DNA of 64,000 bases, from assembly GCA_029975475.1 (NCBI GenBank), contig JARKPB010000008.1, positions 1,364,001 to 1,428,000 of the forward strand, in the 5' to 3' direction. The stretch is from Anaerolineaceae bacterium. Lineage in GTDB: Bacteria; Chloroflexota; Anaerolineae; Anaerolineales; Anaerolineaceae. The notes beneath the pieces were generated by a model, which searched no databases, was not told the DNA's origin, and worked only from the letters and a program-made list of their open reading frames with translations. How positions within the stretch are numbered: position 1 is the stretch's first letter; each line of letters begins with the position of its first letter. A program made the position numbers and the translations under genes. Positions 52,911 through 60,691 of the stretch are shown here, piece after piece.

Positions 52911-53591
52911 TTAATCAAAACGTGGGTTTTCCAAACGCAAACCGTGGCCGCGAACGGTTAAGACATAAGCGTTTTCGCGGTCCAGCTCTGCCAGACGGTC
53001 GCGCAGCCGGCGCACCAGCGCATCCAGGGCCTGTTCGCTGACCCCAACCGCTTCTTCTTCGCCCCAGATCGATAGGATCAAGTCCTGACGCGAGACCACT
53101 TTGCCCTGATTAAAATAAAGGGACTGCAGCAGGAGAAACTGGGGGAGCGATAAGGGCGGAAGCAGTTCCTGTTCGCCGATCCAGACCCTGCGCGAGCGCG
53201 GATCGAGGAACAGTTTTCCCGAGCGGTCCGCCTGCGCCGGAACCTGATCAAGCGGCATGGTTGAATCAGAATTCAAAAAGACCATCTGCTGGACCAGCGC
53301 GATTTGAAGGACGTCGCCGTCTTTTAGCGTCTGAGGCGCGGATAACATTTTTCCATTACAGTACGTGCCGTTCTTGCTTCCCAGATCTTCGAGGAGGACG
53401 CCTTCTGGCGTGTCCCGCAAACGGGCATGGAAGCGGGAGACCTGACGGTCTGGAATGACCACATCGCACTGCGGCTCGCGGCCAATAGACAGTTCCCCTA
53501 CAACCGTCCAGCGCTGGCCGTTCAAGGGGCCGGTCTGGGCGATCAAAACCGGGTTATCGCTTTTTTCTTCCTCACGAAGCGGTTTAACCAT
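52911..53591 (-). CDS. FHA domain - winged-helix transcriptional regulator
   Basis: The protein has 226 residues. FHA fold from about 14 to 110: IGREPQCDVVIPD (Gly-Arg), VSRFHARL (Ser-x-x-His), LEDLGSKNGTYCNGK (Asn-Gly-Thr), so phosphothreonine binding should be intact. Residues 125-226 form an OmpR-type winged helix ending YVLTVRGHGLRLE. The domain order is FHA then wHTH, the reverse of mycobacterial EmbR. A Ser/Thr kinase is encoded divergently 102 bases away and is its likely partner: the phosphorylated kinase could bind the FHA and alter DNA binding. ATG 53591 has AGGAT upstream. Confidence 0.88.
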   Translation of the reverse strand: MVKPLREEEKSDNPVLIAQTGPLNGQRWTVVGELSIGREPQCDVVIPDRQVSRFHARLRDTPEGVLLEDLGSKNGTYCNGKMLSAPQTLKDGDVLQIALVQQMVFLNSDSTMPLDQVPAQADRSGKLFLDPRSRRVWIGEQELLPPLSLPQFLLLQSLYFNQGKVVSRQDLILSIWGEEEAVGVSEQALDALVRRLRDRLAELDRENAYVLTVRGHGLRLENPRFD

Positions 53592-53640
53592 TCCTATCCT
53601 CGAAAATCAGGCATTTTCGGTGGAACATGTCCCCGTTGGG

Positions 53641-53659
53641 TATAATATAACAGATTATA
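53641..53659. promoter_or_regulatory. Face-to-face -10 elements between FHA regulator and Ser/Thr kinase genes
   Basis: TATAAT (53641-53646), N7, ATTATA (53654-53659) is a perfect dyad that places a consensus -10 box on each strand. The two starts would overlap by several bases, so the promoters should compete. Good -35 boxes are not seen on either side, suggesting activator dependence or use of extended contacts. Confidence 0.45.
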
Positions 53660-53693
53660 CGCAACTATGATGAAATCTTGACGAGGAAATTAG

Positions 53694-54719
53694 TTGCCCA
53701 AGATCCAAACGCCGCGCCCAAAGAATACTCCGCCCGGCCTGCCGGTTCTAAAATCCGGCGAGGTCCTGCGCGGACGTTACCGCATCCAGCGTATCATTGG
53801 ACGCGGAGGCATGGGCAGTATTTATCTGGCTGAGGATCTGCGTCTGGGGGGGCGAGAATGCGCGGTAAAAGAAGTTGAGCATGACCGCAGCCTTACGCCG
53901 GATCTGCTCAGAGAGGCGCGTGAACAGTTTTACCGTGAAGCCACGGTGCTGGCCAAACTTGATCATCCCAACCTGCCGAAAGTCTCGGACTATTTTTCCA
54001 CCGAAGCGCTCGATTATCTGGTGATGGATTACATCCCGGGAAAAGATTTGCGCACACTGATGATCGAAGCCCGCTCCGAAAACCGTTTCCTGGACGAACT
54101 GGAGGTGGTCAACTGGGCCATGCAGCTGGGCAGCGCCCTGGCATACATGCACGCGCAGCAGCCGCCAATCTTGCACCGCGACATTAAACCCAGCAATCTT
54201 AAGCTCACCCCGGCCGGTCTGGTCAAGCTGGTGGATTTTGGACTGGTAAAAATTCTAGCCCCCGGTGAAGTGACCATCACCATTCTTCAGGGACAGGGCA
54301 CGGCCATTTATACCCCTTTGGAACAATACGGAGGGGACAGCGGTCACACGGATGTGCGCAGCGACCTGTACGCATTTGGCGCGACCCTGTATCACCTGCT
54401 GACCAACCGCGCCCCCGCTGACGCCCGCGACCGATTTTTGGACGGCGGCGCGCTGATCCCGCCCCGACAAATCAACCCGGCGGTCAGCCAGCGAGTCGAG
54501 CGGGCCATACTGTGGGCCATGAGCCTGCACCCTTCCGACCGCCCCGGGTCAGCCGAGGAATTCCTTCACGCGTTAACCTGGGACCGCCCCACCCTGCCCA
54601 ACCCCATCCGCCGGCCGGTTCAAATGCGTGATTATCTCAAACGAACCCCTGAGCGCCAGATCGCGGCGGCGGCAGTTATCCTGGGCGTCCTGGGCCTGCT
54701 GGTTTCGTTATTTATTTAA
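53694..54719 (+). CDS. Membrane-anchored Ser/Thr protein kinase (PknB-like)
   Basis: The protein has 341 residues. Gly loop [18 protein letters not shown] Lys59 in CAVKEVE, catalytic HRDIKPSN at 161-168, DFG at 181-183, activation segment with [16 protein letters not shown]-terminal span ([19 protein letters not shown]) leaves almost no outside domain and there are no PASTA repeats. Start codon TTG 53694 after GAGGAAA. Likely phosphorylates proteins recognised by the divergent FHA regulator. Confidence 0.93.
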   Translation: MPKIQTPRPKNTPPGLPVLKSGEVLRGRYRIQRIIGRGGMGSIYLAEDLRLGGRECAVKEVEHDRSLTPDLLREAREQFYREATVLAKLDHPNLPKVSDYFSTEALDYLVMDYIPGKDLRTLMIEARSENRFLDELEVVNWAMQLGSALAYMHAQQPPILHRDIKPSNLKLTPAGLVKLVDFGLVKILAPGEVTITILQGQGTAIYTPLEQYGGDSGHTDVRSDLYAFGATLYHLLTNRAPADARDRFLDGGALIPPRQINPAVSQRVERAILWAMSLHPSDRPGSAEEFLHALTWDRPTLPNPIRRPVQMRDYLKRTPERQIAAAAVILGVLGLLVSLFI

Positions 54720-54751
54720 GCGATTCTGATAAGAAAGCCGCGAAACCGGGT

Positions 54752-57616
54752 TTAAGCGCGGGTAAGAATCTTTCGCCAGAGGAACGCGCCTGCCCATCCG
54801 GCCAGCGCGCCGGCAGCGCTGGCGGCCACGACCAGCAACCCGCGAAGCCAGGTCAGCGGTTCACCCGTCAAAGCCGTCACCAGAAGCCCGATAAAACACA
54901 CCAGCATGCCCGCAGCCGCGCTGACCAGACTGTAACGCAGCCCCCAACGGGCTGCGCTGCCGTTGAGACCCAGCCGGTAAGCAGAAAAACTGACCAGGCC
55001 GACGCCAGCCAGGCTGAGCATCCAGAAGAGGATGCCCGGCAGCACTCGTACCGATTTTTCTGGCGCGGGGGTTTCTGACGGGGTCGGCGTTGATTCGGTC
55101 TTTGAATCGCTGGTGGCGGTTGGCTCAAGGGTCGGCGCGATCGCGGTCACCTGACCGCCTTCGGCGGTTACATCCAGAGAAAGAATCTGAGACACGGTGG
55201 CCGGGTCGCTGCTGGCGCGAATCTCGACCAGTCCAGGAGTCTGGATGCGGTAGGTTGCGCGCGCCTGGCCGGCGCTGGTGGCTGCCTCAAAAGTTTGAGC
55301 AGTCGCCGGGTCACCGGACAAAGTCACGGTGAAACGGACGATCGTGCCGTCGGGCACGGCGTGACCGTTTGTATCCAAAATGGTCCCCGTGCGGATGGGA
55401 AGGACATCCCCAACCTTAAATAGCGGCGGCAGTCGGGTTGGCTGCTGCGGGTCGTTGGTGGGCAGCGGGGCGCCGCTCAACAGCTCCTGGTCGACAAACA
55501 GCTGAATCACCTGCGTCGGGTCAGGCGATAAAGCCTGGATCAAATCATAGCCGACGGCTGGTAAGGATACCGGCAGCGCGCCGCGGGGCACCAGTTCCTG
55601 GAACAAAGCCCGCGCGGCAACCTCAAAATTCGGCGGAGTCTTGCTGAACAGCCCGTAATAGGCAGTTAACTTGCTGATATCGGTGGAATCCAGATCAAAG
55701 GGAGGACCAAAAGCAAAGACGATCACCTTTTTATTCCTCAGCAAGTCCTGCCGTTCAGACAGCAGCCGGCGAAATGCCGCCGAGGCGGGCCTGTCCGGCC
55801 GGATTCCGCTGGAAGCGACAATCACCCAGTCTGCCTGGCGTAAGTCCGCTTCAAGTCTCGCCTGAGACGATGGATTATTAAGCAATTCAAGCAAATCATC
55901 AAAGGAATACGAATCCAGATAATCGGCGAAAATTCGCCCGCCCGCCTGGGGGCCGTAAAAACGCGCGACGGCCTTCTGGAACGCATCAACCGGCACCAGC
56001 GCCTGTGAAAAACAATTGCTGCACTGCCGCACCTGCACCACATCGGTCAGGAAGAGGATATTTTCCCCGTAGTCCGGCGGTCGGGGAAGCACTACGGACA
56101 GATTTTCAGGATCCGGGTTGATCAGGGTTAAGCATTGGCGCGCAATTTCAAAAGCGAACGGGCTGCCCGTGCCGAGAATCGAAGTGTCGATTTCTTCCAG
56201 GAGCACATTTTCAGGGCTAAACTCGCTGTACAGGCGGAATTTGAGCGCCAAAATTCGTTCAACAGCCTGATCGACCCGCTGGGCAAACACCGGATCTTCG
56301 GCATATTTCTGGACGAAGAAATCCAGCGTGCGGGTGATGGTCATGTAGGGATCTGAGTCGCCGGTGGCGATGAAATTATCCGCAAAGAGAAGATCATTCC
56401 CGGCCAGAAACGCGTTGCGGGCGATTTGACGGGCATCGAAATTTTGATTGTTGGGATCAAAAAATCGGCGTAAGGCTTTACTGCCCAGGTCATCACTGAT
56501 TAACAGCCCGCCATTTTCGCGCCAGACAGAGAACTCGGGCAGCTTGAGCAGCGCTTCCAGCGCGGCCGGATCAAAGCTGACCGGTCGGGTGGTGGCGCGG
56601 ATATTGCCCTGAAAACCCTGATAGCGGATATGCGAAACCAGCAGCCCGTCCGCGACCTCTTCCCGGCTGCGAGCCTGCCCGGTGATCGCGAAGAAGGGCG
56701 CCAGCTCCACCTGTTTCAACTGCTCCAGCGACTTGCGGATGGTCACCACTTCTTCTTCGACCGGGCGATCTGACCCGCCTTTTCCGGGAAAATGGGTGGC
56801 GATCACCGCCAGACGGCCGGCGCTGCCGGTGTGCAGCCCGCGAACATACTGCCGGCTCATTTCACTGACCCAGTACGGGTCGCCCCCAAAGGTAGCCGTG
56901 CCCAGGTCCTCTCCCATGCCGGCGTAATACGGTTCCAGAATATCCAGCGAAGGGCCGAGCAGGAGATTGACCCCAAGCGCGCTCAATTCTTTACCCAGAA
57001 TGCTAGCGGCCTGAAAAGCGTTTTGAGGGTCCCAGGTTGCGCCAATGGAGAGCTGGGAAGGCAGGCGGGTCAGGTCATTGTAAATCTGATCGTAAGGATA
57101 TGAATCCCCGCCCTGCTGAATGGCAATAAAGAGCGGAATATACGGGCTGCCGGATTTTGATTTGCCTTCAACCGGAAGAGAATTTTGCCAGTTGATGCGC
57201 TGCAGGCGAGAAATCAGATCGTGCGCCTGGGCAGCGGTATTTTCCGGGCCAAAAAAATTGTCGTTGGAGGTTCTTAAAACCACCCCGCCCACAAAGTACC
57301 GGGTTAGCAGGGCGTGAATCTGGGTTTCATCACCGGTGGAGGTTCCGCGGAAGGTTACCAGGAACAGTTGCCCGACCCGCTGGGCGGGGGTGAGTTTTTC
57401 CAGCAGCTGGCGAGCCTGCTGGCGGGCGGGATCGCTTTGGGGTGCCGGTTCGGCCGCGGCCGATAGCGATGGCATGACCAAGCTGACCAGCAGCAGGACG
57501 ATGACGGCCAGACGGGCCAGCAGCCCGCGGCTTTTGAATAGAGTGGAAACCGGCCTGGGCTCCGCCCCGCCGGCTGACCCGCCGTCCGCAATTTGCCGCT
57601 GACCGGTCACCTTCAC
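54752..57616 (-). CDS. Exported GH3-like protein with degenerate acid/base motif
   Basis: The protein has 954 residues. Signal anchor at about 31-53 (LLARLAVIVLLLVSLVMPSLSAAA), a GH3 N-terminal TIM-barrel (LTPAQRVGQLFLVTF, LGVNLLLGPSLDIL), then a large C-terminal region of unknown type with an Ig-like section and a terminal two- to four-span membrane segment. At about residue 272 THFPGKG replaces the usual KHFPGHG, and the next residues SDRPVEEE lack the DSH triad of bacterial NagZ; the nucleophile region ISDDLG near residue 372 is kept. So a wall glycosidase-like binding or altered-activity protein. Start is GTG 57616, in a GTGA overlap with the next gene. Confidence 0.82.
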   Translation of the reverse strand: MKVTGQRQIADGGSAGGAEPRPVSTLFKSRGLLARLAVIVLLLVSLVMPSLSAAAEPAPQSDPARQQARQLLEKLTPAQRVGQLFLVTFRGTSTGDETQIHALLTRYFVGGVVLRTSNDNFFGPENTAAQAHDLISRLQRINWQNSLPVEGKSKSGSPYIPLFIAIQQGGDSYPYDQIYNDLTRLPSQLSIGATWDPQNAFQAASILGKELSALGVNLLLGPSLDILEPYYAGMGEDLGTATFGGDPYWVSEMSRQYVRGLHTGSAGRLAVIATHFPGKGGSDRPVEEEVVTIRKSLEQLKQVELAPFFAITGQARSREEVADGLLVSHIRYQGFQGNIRATTRPVSFDPAALEALLKLPEFSVWRENGGLLISDDLGSKALRRFFDPNNQNFDARQIARNAFLAGNDLLFADNFIATGDSDPYMTITRTLDFFVQKYAEDPVFAQRVDQAVERILALKFRLYSEFSPENVLLEEIDTSILGTGSPFAFEIARQCLTLINPDPENLSVVLPRPPDYGENILFLTDVVQVRQCSNCFSQALVPVDAFQKAVARFYGPQAGGRIFADYLDSYSFDDLLELLNNPSSQARLEADLRQADWVIVASSGIRPDRPASAAFRRLLSERQDLLRNKKVIVFAFGPPFDLDSTDISKLTAYYGLFSKTPPNFEVAARALFQELVPRGALPVSLPAVGYDLIQALSPDPTQVIQLFVDQELLSGAPLPTNDPQQPTRLPPLFKVGDVLPIRTGTILDTNGHAVPDGTIVRFTVTLSGDPATAQTFEAATSAGQARATYRIQTPGLVEIRASSDPATVSQILSLDVTAEGGQVTAIAPTLEPTATSDSKTESTPTPSETPAPEKSVRVLPGILFWMLSLAGVGLVSFSAYRLGLNGSAARWGLRYSLVSAAAGMLVCFIGLLVTALTGEPLTWLRGLLVVAASAAGALAGWAGAFLWRKILTRA

Positions 57617-58368
57617 TGCCTGCCGAGTAATTTTCGCGCCAGGGGGGGATCATCCGTGAAGAGGCCGTCCACACCACAAGCGAGCATGCGCCGCAGGTCG
57701 GGTTCCTGGTTAACGGTCCAGACGTGCACGCGCCTTCCGCGGGAATGCTCCGAAGCGACCAGCTCCGGGGTGACGTCGTCCAGATACGGATGGAGCGCCT
57801 GGGGACCAGCCCAGCGTCCGGGCAAGCCGCGCAGGAACGCCCCGCTGGCGCCTTCAAACGTCAGCATCCCGCGCGGAACGCCGGGCAGCAGCCTGCCGGC
57901 GCGCAGCAGGTTAAAGGGATTGAAAGACGAAAACATCACCCGATCTTCCAGCCCATACCGCTGAACCAGGGCACAAACCCTGTCCACCAGCCCATCAAGG
58001 GGGCTGGCGTAATTGGTGAGTTCAATGTTGATGTAAAGTTTGGCGCCGATGCTTTCAAAAACTTCCGCCAGGGTCGGAATTTTCTCGCCGGCGAACTGGG
58101 GGCCAAAGAAAGCGCCCGCGTCCAGTTCTTTTAAAGCAGCCAGGGGCAATTGGTTGACCTTGCCGCTGCCGTTGGTGGTGCGGTCAACCGTCTGGTCATG
58201 AATGACGACCACCTGCCCGTCGGCAGAAAGTTTCGCATCCAGTTCGACCGCGTCCGCCTGATGTTGAAGCGCGAGTTGAAAGGAAGCCAGGGTATTTTCC
58301 GGCGCATAGGCGCAGGAGCCGCGGTGGGCAAAGATCACAGGTTGTTGAAGGGATGTCAGCAGGTTCAT
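57613..58368 (-). CDS. Glycerophosphodiester phosphodiesterase
   Basis: The protein has 251 residues, TIM-barrel GDPD family. FAHRGSCAYAPENTLASF (His-Arg and Glu), AVELDAKLSADGQVVVIHDQTVDRTTNG with the conserved Glu-x-Asp and His-Asp, INIELTN. No signal peptide, so cytoplasmic: hydrolyses glycerophosphodiesters to glycerol-3-phosphate. It overlaps the AAA gene by ATGA and the GH3 gene by GTGA, so the three are translated together. Confidence 0.92.
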   Translation of the reverse strand: MNLLTSLQQPVIFAHRGSCAYAPENTLASFQLALQHQADAVELDAKLSADGQVVVIHDQTVDRTTNGSGKVNQLPLAALKELDAGAFFGPQFAGEKIPTLAEVFESIGAKLYINIELTNYASPLDGLVDRVCALVQRYGLEDRVMFSSFNPFNLLRAGRLLPGVPRGMLTFEGASGAFLRGLPGRWAGPQALHPYLDDVTPELVASEHSRGRRVHVWTVNQEPDLRRMLACGVDGLFTDDPPLARKLLGRQ

Positions 58369-59696
58369 AGTTCCACGAAATAAGATTCAGCCGCCCGGTC
58401 GAGCATCTCGCGGGTCATGGCTGGTTCCTGACCGATGTAATGAGCGATATCCAGAATTTGATCGCAAAGGTCGCGCGGGTGAGAAGCGCGCAGCTTGCGG
58501 TTGCGCTTGATATACCATTCCTGCAGCAGGTAAGCCAGACCCTGGTCGGAATACGCCACTCCCTTGCTGGAGGCCACCCGGCGGAAGACCTCGCGATACT
58601 CTTCATACGAGGGATCGGTGATCTCGATTTTATGCCGCAAACGCCGCAGGAAGGCTTCATCCACCAGGTCGCGCGGCGGCAGGTTGGTCGAAAAGATCAC
58701 CAGGACATCAAAAGGAACCTCGATTTTTCGGCCGGTGTGCAGCGACAGGTAATCAATGCGGTTTTCCAGCGGGACGATCCAGCGGTTGAGCAGATCGCGG
58801 GGGCGGACCTGCTGGCGGCCGAAGTCGTCAATCAGGAAGATGCCGCCGTTGGCGCGCACCTGGAACGGAGCCTCATAATATTTCACCGTGTCATCAAATA
58901 CCAGATCGAGGCCGGAGAGGGTCAATTCCCCGCCAACCATCACAAAGGGGCGGCGAATGCGCAGCCAGCGCGGGTCGCGTTTTGTGCCGGTGCGCAGCGC
59001 GCCGGTACCGGCGGTGGTGACTTCATCTTCGGGGGCGAGCTGGTGATTGACATTGTCATACATTTTAATCACCTGCCCGTCCACATAGATGGCAAAGGGA
59101 ATATACATGGTCTGAGCCAACACCAGGTTGCCAATCGCGCGGGCGATGCTGGTTTTTCCGTTTCCCGGAGGACCGTAGATGAAGATGGAGGTTCCCGAAT
59201 TTACCGCCGGGCCCAGTTTATGGAAAGTTTTTTCAGAAAGCACCAGCTGCCCCAGCGCCTGGCGCATGTGCTTACTGGTTACCTGAACGCGCGAGCGGCT
59301 TTGACGGCGCACGGATTCGTTGTAAACCTCAATCGGCACCGGCGCGGGGCCGGCGTACTGACTGCGCTCCAGCGCCTCCCGCGCCCGGGCGATCCCGGCG
59401 CCGGTGATGGCGTACACATACGCCCCCTCCCCCAGTCCCATCTGGGAGGTGCGCACCTCAATCAGTTTATCGCGCTTGAGCGCATCCATGATCTGATCCA
59501 CGATGCCGCTGAAAGGCAGGGCGATGGCCTCTGAAATCTTAAAACCGGTCATATACCCCTGAAAATAGAGGATTTTTAACACCAGGTCCTGCAGCCAGAG
59601 CGCCGACAAGCCGGTATCTTCCACTTTTGTGATCGGTGGGGGGACAAACCCTGAAGAAGGGAACGGGGCTGTGGGAACCGGTTTGGGAGTGGTCAT
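58365..59696 (-). CDS. AAA+ ATPase with N-terminal winged helix
   Basis: The protein has 443 residues. N-terminal helix-turn-helix-like part (LVLKILYFQGYMTGFKISE), then SKHMRQALGQLVLSEKTFHKLG, Walker A IYGPPGNGKTSIARAI, Walker B IFLIDDFGRQ, a Sensor 1 strand FSTNLPPRDLVDEAFLRRL, and a C-terminal helical lid ending FVEL. The family occurs in Chloroflexota and some deltaproteobacteria as an uncharacterised ATP-binding protein, often near secretion or pilus genes; here it heads an operon with GDPD and the GH3 protein. Start ATG 59696 follows GGAGGA. Confidence 0.8.
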   Translation of the reverse strand: MTTPKPVPTAPFPSSGFVPPPITKVEDTGLSALWLQDLVLKILYFQGYMTGFKISEAIALPFSGIVDQIMDALKRDKLIEVRTSQMGLGEGAYVYAITGAGIARAREALERSQYAGPAPVPIEVYNESVRRQSRSRVQVTSKHMRQALGQLVLSEKTFHKLGPAVNSGTSIFIYGPPGNGKTSIARAIGNLVLAQTMYIPFAIYVDGQVIKMYDNVNHQLAPEDEVTTAGTGALRTGTKRDPRWLRIRRPFVMVGGELTLSGLDLVFDDTVKYYEAPFQVRANGGIFLIDDFGRQQVRPRDLLNRWIVPLENRIDYLSLHTGRKIEVPFDVLVIFSTNLPPRDLVDEAFLRRLRHKIEITDPSYEEYREVFRRVASSKGVAYSDQGLAYLLQEWYIKRNRKLRASHPRDLCDQILDIAHYIGQEPAMTREMLDRAAESYFVEL

Positions 59697-59740
59697 CTTT
59701 CCTCCTCCGCCTTGACCAGAGATCATCAGGTAACACGTAA

Positions 59741-59746
59741 ATTATA
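59741..59746 (-). promoter_or_regulatory. Extended -10 box of the AAA-GDPD-GH3 operon
   Basis: On the leftward strand TGC-TATAAT (TATAAT at 59746-59741), an extended -10 element that does not need a strong -35; none is seen. A 34-base leader follows to the GGAGGA ribosome site and ATG 59696. Confidence 0.5.
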
Positions 59747-59782
59747 GCACGTGGAAGACCGGCAGCGCGTCTGCAGACAGGT

Positions 59783-60691
59783 TTACAGTTTCGTCAGGCT
59801 GCCCGGCAGGCGGCGCATTTGCACCATGATCGTGCCAGCCAACGCCAGGACGATGCCCGCGACCTGACGGGCTGTAACCTGCTCCCCTAGCAGCCAGATC
59901 GCGAGCACCGCCACAAAAACAGGGATCAGATTGCCGATCAGGCTGGTTTCCATCGCCTGCAGGGTGCGCATGCTGTAATTCCACAGTGTGAACGCCAGCG
60001 CGGTATTCACGGCGGCCAGCCAGATGAGGATCCCCCAGCCGGTCAGGGAGAGCGCGGTCCATCCTTCCACCGCCGCCCCGGTAATCAGCATCAGAGCCCC
60101 GCCAATCCCCATACTCACCAGGGTGACCGTCAGAGGACTGATCACCAGTTCGCGGTTCAGGCCGCGGCTGACCACCGAACTGACCGCGTTGCTGAGCACG
60201 CCAATGCTGACCACCCCCAGCCCGATCCAGGCTCCGGGCGGGATATCCAATGGGGTAAAGTACAGGATGATCCCGGCCAGATTTACCCCGGCGCCAAGCC
60301 ACTGCAGGACAGTCGGAATTTCCCGCAAAAGCCAGATGCCCAGCAGCGTCACCAACGTGGCAGAAAGGTTGTACATCAAACTGACCGTAACCGCAGGCAG
60401 GAACGCCAGCCCGACATACTGCGCGCTCTGGGTGGCGAAGTAATAAAAGACCCCCAGGAAAATCAGGGTGAGCCACTGACCGCGGGAAAGGTTCTTTATC
60501 TCCCTTCTACCCGCTGGGCGCAGCCCGAATGGGAGCAGGAGGATAAACGCCAGAAAATAACGCAGCCCGACGAAGAGCAGCGGGCCAATTTCACGCAAAC
60601 CGATCTTAATCAGGACCCAGGATGTGGACCACAACAACGTCACCGCCAGCGCTGCCAGCAGCGCAGCCGGGCGGCTAGGCCTGGATTCCAT
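59783..60691 (-). CDS. EamA/DMT-superfamily transporter
   Basis: The protein has 302 residues with ten hydrophobic segments in two EamA repeats (LLAALAVTLLWSTSWVLIKIGL; WIGLGVVSIGVLSNAVSSVVSRG, quoted in parts below 20: WIGLGVVSIGVLSNAVSS). Drug/metabolite exporter of unknown substrate. Overlaps recJ by 17 bases, so it is the third gene of the alr-recJ-EamA unit. Confidence 0.88.
   Translation of the reverse strand: MESRPSRPAALLAALAVTLLWSTSWVLIKIGLREIGPLLFVGLRYFLAFILLLPFGLRPAGRREIKNLSRGQWLTLIFLGVFYYFATQSAQYVGLAFLPAVTVSLMYNLSATLVTLLGIWLLREIPTVLQWLGAGVNLAGIILYFTPLDIPPGAWIGLGVVSIGVLSNAVSSVVSRGLNRELVISPLTVTLVSMGIGGALMLITGAAVEGWTALSLTGWGILIWLAAVNTALAFTLWNYSMRTLQAMETSLIGNLIPVFVAVLAIWLLGEQVTARQVAGIVLALAGTIMVQMRRLPGSLTKL

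Noticed and set aside
58440-59534. 364-codon open frame antisense to the AAA ATPase gene
   Set aside because: The product has no recognisable domain and the opposite strand carries clear Walker motifs; a shadow of the real gene.
59742-60476. 244-codon open frame overlapping the EamA transporter on the same strand
   Set aside because: The other frame gives ten clean membrane spans; this one gives low-complexity Gly/Arg/Asp sequence.
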